Notes: generated by a model not told the origin, from the letters alone. Numbered from the stretch's first letter, positions 1 through 6,803 are shown. The stretch: DNA of 64,000 bases from Fibrobacter sp. UWB5 (GCF_002210295.1 NZ_MWQH01000011.1:1-64000), one strand, 5' to 3'. Translations and numbers: made by a program.

Positions 1-123
1 GCGCAATGAATATAGTAGCTTATGCTACCCTCTTATTAAACTCCTGCATAGTCCAATACAAAAGATAATTCCATATCAATAAAAAAATTATTAGGGCACA
101 AAGAAGATAAAAAGTCCGACTCT

Positions 124-873
124 TTGTCGAAAAAAGAACGGGCCCAACTAAAAAGATACTCCCTCGAATCGTCATATGGATTTTGGGTTCCTCGGGAATA
201 TTGCGACAAAGTCGAAGACTCCTTAAAGGCTTCCAAAGAAACAAAAGAAAAAACACTGAACAATTATATCAGCATCTTGGAAGAAAACTGCTCAGAAATT
301 GAAAAAGGGTTCAAAAAATTCCTATGCATACTGATAAACGAATTTATTTCGTCATACCAAAACGGGATACTACAAAAAAATCCATTACCACAATTTGATT
401 CTATAGAATCAAAAATCAAATTCTACAAAGAAATATTAACCCATGATGACAATGAAATTATTGCGCGACTAGAAACGCGCTGGAAAAAATGGTTTAAAAA
501 TTTAAACGAAAAATTTTGCATTCCATATGAAGGGAAAAAGAATGATGACCCAAAGCATATAGACGCACGTGAAAACTTAAAGAAAAAACTGTCCACGAAT
601 TTATACGGATATCCAACGCCAGACATATGGAATGACATTGACGCCGCAGGATCTTTTGAAAAATCTATTATAGATTCTATAGATTATTTATTGCATCGCA
701 AAGGAAATAAACCCGCAATTATAAAAGATTTGATAGGCGACGCAACTTGCGACACAGATGAGGAAATAACAAAACTCCTCATTAACCACAAATTTGCCAT
801 TCCTTCCCCGGAAACAGAAAACAAAAGAAAGGGAAAAATGTCTAAAAAAAGGCGACGGAAGAGAACGCATTAA
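124..873 (+). CDS. Hypothetical protein, AT-rich gene
   Basis: Unrecognised soluble protein of about 249 residues, rich in Lys, Glu and Asn, with a Lys/Arg-rich C-terminus. I see no signal peptide, membrane segment or known motif. The frame is open from position 52, just after a TAG at 49-51, but contains no upstream ATG. TTG at 124 is the first usual start and has no clear Shine-Dalgarno sequence, so the 5' end is uncertain and the gene could be a 5'-truncated remnant. Codon use is much more AT-rich than in the metabolic genes further right, which suggests acquired DNA. Two small genes of similar composition follow on the same strand. Function unknown. Confidence 0.6.
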   Translation: MSKKERAQLKRYSLESSYGFWVPREYCDKVEDSLKASKETKEKTLNNYISILEENCSEIEKGFKKFLCILINEFISSYQNGILQKNPLPQFDSIESKIKFYKEILTHDDNEIIARLETRWKKWFKNLNEKFCIPYEGKKNDDPKHIDARENLKKKLSTNLYGYPTPDIWNDIDAAGSFEKSIIDSIDYLLHRKGNKPAIIKDLIGDATCDTDEEITKLLINHKFAIPSPETENKRKGKMSKKRRRKRTH

Positions 874-989
874 TGCATTCAGGCCCTATTTGAATCTTTT
901 TTGTAACAAAAACGTACAGAATTAAACGACTTTTGTTTGTCCGAAATAAATTAGTTTGTAAAAAACAACTATCAACTTCGGAGAAAAAA

Positions 990-1295
990 ATGGGTCGTTT
1001 AATTTTAAATCCATGCGCAATCACAAACTTTACCATTAATATTGTTAAAGAAAACGCCAATCTTGACGTCATACATTTGACAATAGACACAGAAGACGGA
1101 TCCTTAAAATATAGGATTTGTTGCGATGACAGAGAGCCCAATCTTTTGTCTATTCAAAACCAGCTTAATGCGGGCTTATCTCAAGTACTTAATGGAAATG
1201 TGGATATTGAACTCCGTGAATATATAGAGAGAGACTATTTATTTATCAAATACCCTAACGGGGTCACCAAACAATATACCGCAAGAAAAATATGA
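990..1295 (+). CDS. Hypothetical small protein, first of a tandem pair
   Basis: A 101-residue protein of unknown function, predicted soluble. An in-frame GTG/TTG extension reaches 933, but ATG at 990 is preceded by GGAG at 981-984 and is the better start. The central part (HLTIDTEDGSLKYRI, then a Gln/Asn/Leu-rich helix) resembles the same part of the next gene (HLEI, KYNLFGD, then a helix). The two may be diverged tandem paralogues of one small alpha/beta fold. This is a by-eye inference. The gap to the next gene is 27 nt, so cotranscription is likely. AT-rich like its neighbours. Confidence 0.7.
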   Translation: MGRLILNPCAITNFTINIVKENANLDVIHLTIDTEDGSLKYRICCDDREPNLLSIQNQLNAGLSQVLNGNVDIELREYIERDYLFIKYPNGVTKQYTARKI

Positions 1296-1322
1296 TGGAA
1301 AATATCTAAAAGGAAATCGAAA

Positions 1323-1634
1323 ATGAAAGCACACGGAACAGATCTAAAATCTTTTTCAGTACAGCAAACAACCTGCCCTTGCAAGGGAGACCCAACACAA
1401 TCGCGAAGCTGTGTTCATTTAGAGATTGTTCTTATCACGAATAAAACGTATAAGTACAATCTTTTCGGTGATGAATCAATGACAGAGCAGCAAATTGATA
1501 CCTACTTAAATTCAGAATGCTCCAAAATTAAGGACTCAAGCCATCTTTTTAAAATTGTTAAAGAGTCCCATCCTGGCTATATCGGATTTACATTCGCGGG
1601 AAATTACAAAAGAGTTTCCGGCGAAACAGCATAA
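1323..1634 (+). CDS. Hypothetical small protein, second of a tandem pair
   Basis: A 103-residue protein of unknown function. ATG at 1323 is preceded by AGGAAA about 9 nt upstream. The N-terminal third holds three cysteines (CPCKGD and RSC), which might bind metal, but no family is recognised. The remainder shows weak likeness to the preceding 101-residue protein. A strong hairpin and T tract directly after the stop suggest this gene ends a transcript that started at or before 990. Low GC and lack of recognisable relatives suggest phage- or island-derived DNA. Confidence 0.7.
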   Translation: MKAHGTDLKSFSVQQTTCPCKGDPTQSRSCVHLEIVLITNKTYKYNLFGDESMTEQQIDTYLNSECSKIKDSSHLFKIVKESHPGYIGFTFAGNYKRVSGETA

Positions 1635-1647
1635 CGAAACCTTTTAT

Positions 1648-1675
1648 TTAAAACGGTCCGACGGCCGTTTTTTTT
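1648..1675 (+). terminator. Intrinsic terminator after the tandem pair
   Basis: Stem AAAACGG (1650-1656) pairs with CCGTTTT (1665-1671) and continues into a run of eight T, 14 nt after the stop of the preceding gene. Confidence 0.75.
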
Positions 1676-1691
1676 CAAACTTTCAGGTTCT

Positions 1692-1708
1692 TAAGGGCGG
1701 AGCCCTTA
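1692..1708. repeat. Short perfect hairpin beside the IS-like palindrome
   Basis: TAAGGGC (1692-1698) and GCCCTTA (1702-1708) form a 7-bp stem with a GGA loop. It lies 4 nt before a longer palindrome and looks like part of one composite repeat unit. No T tract follows, so it is not a plain terminator. Confidence 0.6.
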
Positions 1709-1712
1709 GGCG

Positions 1713-1758
1713 TGAAGTGAACCCCAAAAGTTGGACACAACTTTTGAGGTTCACTTCA
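1713..1758. repeat. 46-bp palindrome resembling back-to-back IS3-family ends
   Basis: Arms 1713-1733 and 1738-1758 are 21 bp each with one mismatch, separated by GACA. The arm starts TGAAGTGAACCCC and continues AAAAGTTGGACA, which follows the pattern I know for IS3-family (IS150-group) terminal repeats (TG..., CCC, AAGTTGGACA). No transposase gene is adjacent. It is best read as a scar or a minimal palindromic element. The family assignment is from memory of the consensus and not from a search. Confidence 0.6.
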
Positions 1759-1787
1759 GGAGGAGGGGTAGCGAAAGACTTGCCCTA

Positions 1788-1813
1788 GATCCTTCGACTT
1801 CGCTCAGGATGAC
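1788..1813. repeat. REP-like dispersed repeat
   Basis: The segment GATCCTTCGACTTCGCTCAG plus GATGAC has terminal ATCCT/AGGAT pairing. It matches a widely seen intergenic REP-like sequence in many bacterial genomes. It is followed by G/C-rich tracts up to the next gene (1859), with nothing coding seen between 1635 and 1858. Confidence 0.55.
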
Positions 1814-1858
1814 ACGGGGCAAGGCTGGAGCGAGGGGAGGGCTCCCCCTCCAATAAAT

Positions 1859-2143
1859 TCACCCGTAGTATTCCTCGTAAAAGGTCTTGAACTCCGGGAT
1901 TGCGTCAACTACGGAAAAAGCCATTTTCATGTACCGGTTGAACAGTAGCGCCTTGAACCCTTCGGGCACGCCGTCATCTTCCCGGAATTCCTTCACGTAG
2001 CACCTGTATTCTTCAATCTGGTCTTTGTCGTCGCCCATGGAGGCGTAACTCTGCTCGTAGAACCAGAGCATCGCCTTGTCCTGATCCTTACCCTCGAAGG
2101 GATTTTCACTTTCGTTCTTGAAGTATCTGAAGAATTGCATCAT
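1859..2143 (-). CDS. Hypothetical small acidic protein
   Basis: A 94-residue acidic protein rich in Phe, Tyr and Glu (FFRYFKNE near the N-terminus, FYEEYYG at the end), with no signal peptide or membrane segment. Codon use is that of the core genome, unlike the AT-rich genes to its left. ATG at 2143 opens the frame. I do not recognise a family; it may be a lineage-restricted Fibrobacter protein. It stands alone between repeat-rich intergenic stretches, so context gives no functional clue. Confidence 0.65.
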   Translation of the reverse strand: MMQFFRYFKNESENPFEGKDQDKAMLWFYEQSYASMGDDKDQIEEYRCYVKEFREDDGVPEGFKALLFNRYMKMAFSVVDAIPEFKTFYEEYYG

Positions 2144-2450
2144 GAAAAATATACATCAAAAAAAATCCGAACGGACCTATTGACAAACCAGATTTTCAAA
2201 TTTATATTTAGTGCACAAGTGTGTAGTCTTTGGTATGGCTCTGTCAAGTCATTCAGTATTTTTTTCCAAAACTGCGGGTTAACTGCATTCTGGCTGCAGT
2301 TTCGGATGGGCTGACGTATTGGGAAAGTTTTGCCAGCCGTTTTTTGTGAATGGAATGGCTTGACAGAATTTTTTAAAAGCTATGTTTTGATTCCTTTTTC
2401 GTAAAGAATAAAGTATTTTAGGGATAATCCAGGAAGACTGTGGAGGCGTT
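2144..2450. other. Gene-free 307-bp stretch with nested inverted repeats
   Basis: No gene is seen. A 14-bp inverted repeat (2241-2254 and 2353-2366, one mismatch) could fold the interval into a long hairpin. Inside it lies AACTGCA/TGCAGTT near 2281-2302. The 12-mer GGCTCTGTCAAG (2237-2248) recurs inverted at 2873-2884, beyond the next gene. An AT-rich promoter-like part (about 2380-2440) precedes the strong ribosome binding site of the 2451 gene. Confidence 0.5.
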
Positions 2451-2798
2451 ATGTCATCAGAAGTAAGAATCTATAAAGGCCATTATACCAGCGGATCTGC
2501 CGTTTGGACTTTTGCGGATAACCGTTTGTACTCTGGTCATTATGCCAGCGGTACGGCTGTGTATTGCTTTGACAATGGTCGCATTTACAAGGGCCATTAC
2601 GCCAGCGGTTCCGCCATCGCAAACTTTGACAAGGACCGCATTTACAATGGCCATTACGCTAGCGGCACTGCGGAATACTGCATTGACGGTGGCCGAATTT
2701 TCGAAGGTCATTATGCCAGTGGTTCCGCTATTGCTTGCGTTGATAAGGCTCGGGATTTGCCTCTTTACGTGCTTGCCTTTGTGGCGACGTTATTTTGA
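2451..2798 (+). CDS. Tandem 19-residue repeat protein (4-fold beta-flower-like)
   Basis: A 115-residue protein made almost entirely of five 19-residue repeats starting at Arg6, 25, 44, 63 and 82. The core is RIYxGHYASGSA, then a hydrophobic-x-Asp/Asn segment. Repeats of this kind (short G-xY-ASG strands joined by D-x-G turns) resemble the small 4-fold beta-flower domain; this is from recall and unverified. A 15-residue hydrophobic tail (LPLYVLAFVATLF) follows and could be a membrane anchor or an out-of-repeat end. ATG 2451 has GGAGG 6 nt upstream. The gene sits between 12-bp inverted repeats at 2237-2248 and 2873-2884. Function unknown. Confidence 0.75.
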   Translation: MSSEVRIYKGHYTSGSAVWTFADNRLYSGHYASGTAVYCFDNGRIYKGHYASGSAIANFDKDRIYNGHYASGTAEYCIDGGRIFEGHYASGSAIACVDKARDLPLYVLAFVATLF

Positions 2799-2922
2799 TT
2801 AAAAATCCAAATTTTATTCCGAATAGGAAAAAGGGTCTTTTTGCTAACCGAGGTCCCGTGTAAGAATAATTCCTTGACAGAGCCTTTGGTATTTTGTCGC
2901 TTGTATGCCAGAGGAGTTGACG

Positions 2923-3021
2923 ATGCCTTTAGGAACTTACTCTCCCATTTTTAACACAACCAAACCAATTTTCGATATTTTTTATATCATTTTTATATTT
3001 GACGTTGACTTTTTCACCTAA
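2923..3021 (+). CDS. Candidate 32-residue hydrophobic small ORF
   Basis: ATG 2923 is preceded by GAGGAG (2911-2916) with ideal spacing. The 32-residue product is Phe/Ile-rich (IFDIFYIIFIFDVDFF), compatible with one short membrane segment. It ends 18 nt before the ATPase gene at 3040. It could be a leader peptide or small membrane protein of that operon, or chance coding in AT-rich DNA. Only the ribosome binding site and position support it. Confidence 0.35.
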   Translation: MPLGTYSPIFNTTKPIFDIFYIIFIFDVDFFT

Positions 3022-3039
3022 TTAATCTATTTTAGGGGT

Positions 3040-4407
3040 ATGATGAACGCAACGGTCATATTGAAGAGAATCCTCCTTGAGAACTTCAAAAACGTCAAAA
3101 GGGGAGAAATTCCCCTAGTTCGCAAGGACGAAAACGGTGCTTGTATTGCCGGTATTTACGGACAAAACGGTTCCGGTAAAACGGCGATTATCGAAGCCCT
3201 TGTCTTGCTGAGACATTGCCTTGTGGGATACTCAATGCCTCAAGACGTCGCCAACTATTTCATATCTTGCATCAATGTTGATAGCGAGTCCGCCCGACTT
3301 GAATTCGAGTTCGTAATCGAAGATAACGATAGCGAAACCAGCTACAAAGTAGTCTATAGTTTTACACTAAAAAAAGTCGAAAGCGAAAACCTCACCAAAT
3401 TGGTCATTTGCAACGAGAAGATCTCTTATTCGAGCAAGGGCAAAGATACCGCAACCAAATTTGTTGATTACATTGACACCGACAGCGATACCCCATTTGT
3501 CCCCAAGGCAAAATACGACACGCTCATCGGAAAAGACAAAAACAAAAAGACCGATTTGCTCGTCGCAAAGAAAATGGCCGAAGCAAATACCGCCTCCTTT
3601 ATTTTTTCAAAGGAAATATGTGACGCCATTTTGCCTAGAGAAACCGGCAACATTCTAGAACGTTTAGCATGGTATGGAGCACGTGAACTTTTCATAATCA
3701 GAACAGCATCCACGGGGCGTATCAACTTAAACGATATGCCACTCCATATTTCTCTGGACCACGGCGAAAACCATACATCAATAAGCCTATTGCTTGCATT
3801 AAAAAGATCAACACCTGTTTCTGCGGGCATTTTGGAGATTTTGAAAAAAACAATCAACAGCATAAACATCGTTCTGCCGCAGATTGTTCCCAATCTCAAG
3901 GTCGGTTTGAAGGTTCTCGGTAACGAACTTATGCCCGACACATCAATGGGTTATATCGTGCAGTTGACATCTTGCAAGGAAGGCCATGAATTTCCCCTTG
4001 CGATGGAATCCGACGGCATCAAGAAAATCATTTCCATACTCTCCTTGCTCATCGATGTTTACAACAACCGTTCCATCACGGTCGCCATAGACGAGCTCGA
4101 TTCCGGCATCTTCGAATACTTGCTGGGCGAAATCCTCCGAGTTATTTCCGAAAAGGGCAAGGGGCAGCTGCTGTTCACGTCGCACAATCTGCGCCCTCTC
4201 GAAACATTGGACAAAAACTTCATCGTATTCACTACCACAAACCCGATGAACAGATATATCCGTTTCAGCGGCGTGAAGACAACCAACAATTTGCGCGACT
4301 TCTATTATCGCGATATTATTTTGGGAGAACAGAGCGAACCCGTTTACGAATCAACCAATAATTCCGAAATTGCACTAGCATTCAAACTTGCCGAATTCCA
4401 ACGATAA
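3040..4407 (+). CDS. AAA family ATPase (AAA_15/AAA_21, ABC-type fold)
   Basis: A 455-residue soluble ATPase related to the OLD/AAA_15 and abortive-infection class. The N-terminus has LENFKN (as in RecF/SMC/OLD proteins), then Walker A GQNGSGKT (41-48). Near residue 350 is Walker B-type VAIDELDSGI (Asp351, Glu352), preceded by ESDGIKKIISILSLL in the signature position and followed by LLFTSHN (switch His). No C-terminal TOPRIM or HNH domain is seen. Solitary ATPases of this class often form phage-defence pairs with a small downstream effector, and a short ORF overlaps its 3' end. ATG 3040 is followed by a second ATG. The functional role is inferred from family only. Confidence 0.85.
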   Translation: MMNATVILKRILLENFKNVKRGEIPLVRKDENGACIAGIYGQNGSGKTAIIEALVLLRHCLVGYSMPQDVANYFISCINVDSESARLEFEFVIEDNDSETSYKVVYSFTLKKVESENLTKLVICNEKISYSSKGKDTATKFVDYIDTDSDTPFVPKAKYDTLIGKDKNKKTDLLVAKKMAEANTASFIFSKEICDAILPRETGNILERLAWYGARELFIIRTASTGRINLNDMPLHISLDHGENHTSISLLLALKRSTPVSAGILEILKKTINSINIVLPQIVPNLKVGLKVLGNELMPDTSMGYIVQLTSCKEGHEFPLAMESDGIKKIISILSLLIDVYNNRSITVAIDELDSGIFEYLLGEILRVISEKGKGQLLFTSHNLRPLETLDKNFIVFTTTNPMNRYIRFSGVKTTNNLRDFYYRDIILGEQSEPVYESTNNSEIALAFKLAEFQR

Positions 4408-4615
4408 GGACAAAGAGAATGATGCCGTAAATTTTGCCCTGCACTATAGGGAAAACATTCCCGGATTCATCAATTTCATTTCAAAGTCCGACTTCGCATA
4501 CAAGCCGAAACCCGAATTATCGCTCACGGAAAATCACAAGGAATCATGGAAAGAAATCCAGGTGGGAAAAAACTCTCTGGAAAGACGCACGAATTTCGGA
4601 TTAGCGTTTATGTAA
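4388..4615 (+). CDS. Small hypothetical protein overlapping the ATPase 3' end
   Basis: A 75-residue ORF starting at TTG 4388, 20 nt inside the ATPase gene in another frame. No ATG is available: the ATG at 4419 is out of frame and stops at once. The product is charged (DKDKENDAVNF, ESWKEIQVGKN) with no known motif. Overlap and shared strand suggest translational coupling. It may instead be the remnant of a longer partner gene. The stop is followed by a perfect 13-bp inverted repeat. Confidence 0.4.
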   Translation: MPNSNDKDKENDAVNFALHYRENIPGFINFISKSDFAYKPKPELSLTENHKESWKEIQVGKNSLERRTNFGLAFM

Positions 4616-4624
4616 TAACCAAAA

Positions 4625-4655
4625 AGTAGTTGTCAAGGAATACTTGACAACTACT
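4625..4655. terminator. Perfect 13-bp inverted repeat, likely terminator
   Basis: AGTAGTTGTCAAG (4625-4637), loop GAATA, then its exact complement (4643-4655). On the minus strand five T follow the stem, so it would best terminate the leftward GNAT transcript. It could also end the ATPase transcript. Confidence 0.55.
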
Positions 4656-4682
4656 GAACACGAGTTCCCTTCATTTTTACTC

Positions 4683-4719
4683 GGTCACTTCGACGAGCAC
4701 TTCGGCAGGCTCAGTGACC
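4683..4719. repeat. REP-like dispersed repeat
   Basis: Arms GGTCACT (4683-4689) and AGTGACC (4713-4719) enclose CTTCGACGAGCACTTCGGC-type sequence. It belongs to the same broad class of CTTCGACAGGCTCAGTGACC intergenic repeats as those at 1788, 44686 and 61037. Confidence 0.5.
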
Positions 4720-4724
4720 TTTTG

Positions 4725-5288
4725 TTACCCTAGTTGCCCGGGCAGCACGAGCTTTTCCTTATGCGGAAACTCCTTATCGTACTTCTCGAACGCCTCGGGG
4801 TTGCGCATGGCAACAAAGTACGGTTCAGGGTCGCGGTAGCTGCCGGTGATTCCGTCGAGGAACCCTTCTTGCAGTTCTTTGCAGAGGAAGTAGGGTGTGT
4901 CACTTTCGGGGTCGTCGGCGTAGCGGATTCCCCTGGTGCTCGCGACCACAAAGCCGCTCTTGCCGTAGAACGCGATGTTCCCGCAAATCAGGAGGCAGCC
5001 CGCGCCCATCTCGGCGGCAATGCGCATGGAATGGTCGAGCAATGTTTTCCCGTATCCCTTGCGCTTGTAGTCGGGGCGGATACTGATGGGCCCGAAGGTC
5101 ATCATGCGGATTTTGCACCCGTTGTCGGCGTCGATGTGCGACCACGCGTACATCACGTGCCCGATGATTTCGCCGTCCACTTCCAGCACAAGCGAGAGTT
5201 CCGGCACAAAGTCGGGCTCGCTCCCGTAGCAGTGCAGCACGTAATGCTCGGTGCATCCGGGACGGTCCTTTTTTTGCAAAAGGGGCAA
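4725..5288 (-). CDS. GNAT family N-acetyltransferase, 5' end apparently frameshifted
   Basis: A 187-residue GNAT-fold protein with the acetyl-CoA motif RPDYKRKGYGKTLL near residue 75-88 and a FYGKSGF strand near 108-114. The substrate is unknown. The only usual start in this frame is TTG 5288. The frame is open a little further upstream and encodes RQIAKVDEISAF, a typical GNAT N-terminus, but a TAG at 5327-5325 blocks it. An ATG at 5334-5332 reads M-K-I in the adjacent frame. Removing one G after ATA would join them as M-K-I-R-Q-I-A-K. So the gene is either a young frameshift or a sequencing error, or it uses the TTG. Its original start abuts the 33-bp repeat array. Confidence 0.75.
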   Translation of the reverse strand: MPLLQKKDRPGCTEHYVLHCYGSEPDFVPELSLVLEVDGEIIGHVMYAWSHIDADNGCKIRMMTFGPISIRPDYKRKGYGKTLLDHSMRIAAEMGAGCLLICGNIAFYGKSGFVVASTRGIRYADDPESDTPYFLCKELQEGFLDGITGSYRDPEPYFVAMRNPEAFEKYDKEFPHKEKLVLPGQLG

Positions 5289-5333
5289 AAATGCCGAAAT
5301 TTCGTCAACTTTCGCGATTTGCCGCTATTTTCA

Positions 5334-5419
5334 TTGAAAAATCTATAATTTTTAACAGATTTTATGTTGAAATATCTATAATTTTATGGTATATTTATGT
5401 TGAAAAATCTATAATTTTT
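5334..5419 (+). repeat. Three direct repeats with exact 33-bp period upstream of AAA_14 ATPase
   Basis: TTGAAAAATCTATAATTTTT occurs at 5334-5353 and 5400-5419. A two-mismatch copy (TTGAAATATCTATAATTTTA) is at 5367-5386. Start-to-start spacing is 33 bp both times. The 13-bp linkers are unrelated except that both end in TTTATG or TTTTATG. The last copy ends 21 nt before the ATPase start codon. The arrangement fits tandem operator sites on one DNA face or a repeat recognised by the encoded protein. A second AAA_14 gene in this window (30289) has the same architecture with a different unit. Confidence 0.85.
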
Positions 5420-5440
5420 GGATAATAACGGCGAGGAAGC

Positions 5441-6772
5441 ATGTTCAAACGCAAGGCATACGACAAATTGAAGGAGTGGAAACAGACTTACTCCGGGCGG
5501 TACGCCTGCCTTCTGGAGGGGGCGCGGCGCGTGGGCAAATCCACCATCGCCGAGGAATTCGCCAAGAACGAATACGAATCCTACATCCGGATTGACTTCG
5601 CCAATGTCACAGACGAAATGCTAGATGTCTTTCGCGATATTTCCAAGCCGGACCTTTTCTTTTTGCGCCTCCAGGCAGAAACGGGCGTAACTCTCAAGGA
5701 ACGCAAGTCCGCGATTATCTTCGACGAAATCCAGCTCCAGCCCAAGGTGCGCCAGGCAATCAAATACCTTGTTCAAGACGGCCGCTACGACTACATCGAA
5801 ACAGGGTCGCTCATATCCATCAAAAAGAACATCCAGGGAATCGTTATCCCTTCCGAGGAGCACAAGATTAACGTCTATCCCATGGATTACGAGGAATTCA
5901 TGTGGGCAATCGGCAAAGATCCCGCGGTGATACGCGAAATCTACAAGGCCAAGACACCCATCGGGAACGCCACCAACAGAAGCCTGATGCGTGATTTTCG
6001 GCTTTACATGGCTGTCGGCGGCATGCCGCAAGCGGTCGATGCGTACATCCGCAAGGAAAACTTCGAGGTTATCGACGGCATCAAGCGGAAGATCAACGAC
6101 CTGTATTTTGACGACTTGAAAAAACTGGACCCGACAGGACGTTTGTCCAACATTTATAAATCCATTCCGAGCCAGCTCGCGCTGAAGAAAAAGAACTTCA
6201 CAATCACTAAAGCGACGGGCAAGCAGAAAACGCCAAAAGACGAGGAACGCTTTTTTGAACTGATGGATTCAAAGACGGTGCTCGCCTGCTACCACGTGAG
6301 TAACCCGGCCTCGGCTCTAGCACAGACAAAAGATTTGGACAAGTTCAAACTCTACACCGCCGATACGGGACTTTTTATCTCGCTGATGTTCGACAACTCG
6401 AAACAGACCAACGAGATTTACAAGAAACTTCTGAGCGACAAGCTGGATGCCGATTTAGGTTACTTGTACGAAAATGTCGCGGCCCAAATTATAGCTTCAA
6501 GCGACAGGGAACTGTATTACCACACCTGGCAAAAAGAAAACAGCACGCACTATTACGAGATTGACTTTCTGCTATCGCATGGTAATAAGGTAGTCCCTGT
6601 CGAAATAAAGTCTTCGGCAGCACGGAACCACGAATCCATCGACCAGTTCGCAGAAAAGTATTCCAAAAAGGTTTACCGCAGAATCCTCTTCTCGCAAAAG
6701 GACGTGGACCACGTCGGAACACTGCAACTCAAACCCCTGTACATGTTGCCGTTTGCATTGGAAGAGATGTAG
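5441..6772 (+). CDS. AAA_14/DUF4143 family ATPase (ATP-binding protein)
   Basis: A 443-residue soluble protein of the AAA_14 plus DUF4143 architecture. Walker A GARRVGKST spans 27-35. Walker B is IIFDEIQ (Asp95, Glu96), followed by the sensor-type segment YIETGS. The C-terminus has the PD-(D/E)XK-like pattern YEIDFLL ... VVPVEIKSS, typical of DUF4143 and reminiscent of a nuclease core. The family is very abundant in Fibrobacter, Treponema and Bacteroides, and its role is poorly understood. ATG 5441 has GAGGAAG 7 nt upstream. The promoter region consists of three 33-bp-period repeats. It is monocistronic, with nothing coding between 6773 and 6887. Confidence 0.92.
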   Translation: MFKRKAYDKLKEWKQTYSGRYACLLEGARRVGKSTIAEEFAKNEYESYIRIDFANVTDEMLDVFRDISKPDLFFLRLQAETGVTLKERKSAIIFDEIQLQPKVRQAIKYLVQDGRYDYIETGSLISIKKNIQGIVIPSEEHKINVYPMDYEEFMWAIGKDPAVIREIYKAKTPIGNATNRSLMRDFRLYMAVGGMPQAVDAYIRKENFEVIDGIKRKINDLYFDDLKKLDPTGRLSNIYKSIPSQLALKKKNFTITKATGKQKTPKDEERFFELMDSKTVLACYHVSNPASALAQTKDLDKFKLYTADTGLFISLMFDNSKQTNEIYKKLLSDKLDADLGYLYENVAAQIIASSDRELYYHTWQKENSTHYYEIDFLLSHGNKVVPVEIKSSAARNHESIDQFAEKYSKKVYRRILFSQKDVDHVGTLQLKPLYMLPFALEEM

Positions 6773-6783
6773 GTATTTCCGCA

Positions 6784-6803
6784 ATTTTGTCCAATTTTTC
6801 CAT
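6784..6803 (-). repeat. Single inverted motif like the 30.2-kb repeat unit
   Basis: The minus strand reads ATGGAAAAATTGGACAAAAT. It differs only slightly from the TTGGAAAAACGGACAAAA unit upstream of the other AAA_14 gene at 30203. It lies 12 nt after the stop of the 5441 ATPase, in opposite orientation. AT-rich composition makes chance similarity possible. Confidence 0.35.

Noticed and set aside
2457-2798. Other-frame ORFs across the 19-residue repeat gene on both strands
   Set aside because: They arise because the 57-bp DNA repeat keeps all frames open; only the 2451 frame has the GGAGG site and a structured repeat.
5344-5415. TATAAT within each 33-bp repeat as three tandem sigma-70 promoters
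   Set aside because: No TTGACA-like box lies about 17 bp upstream of any copy; the TTGAAA in each unit is only 4 bp away. One could still act as an extended -10, so this is not listed as a feature.
5334-5419. CRISPR array
   Set aside because: Only three degenerate copies, 13-bp linkers too short for spacers, no cas genes, and location directly at a start codon.
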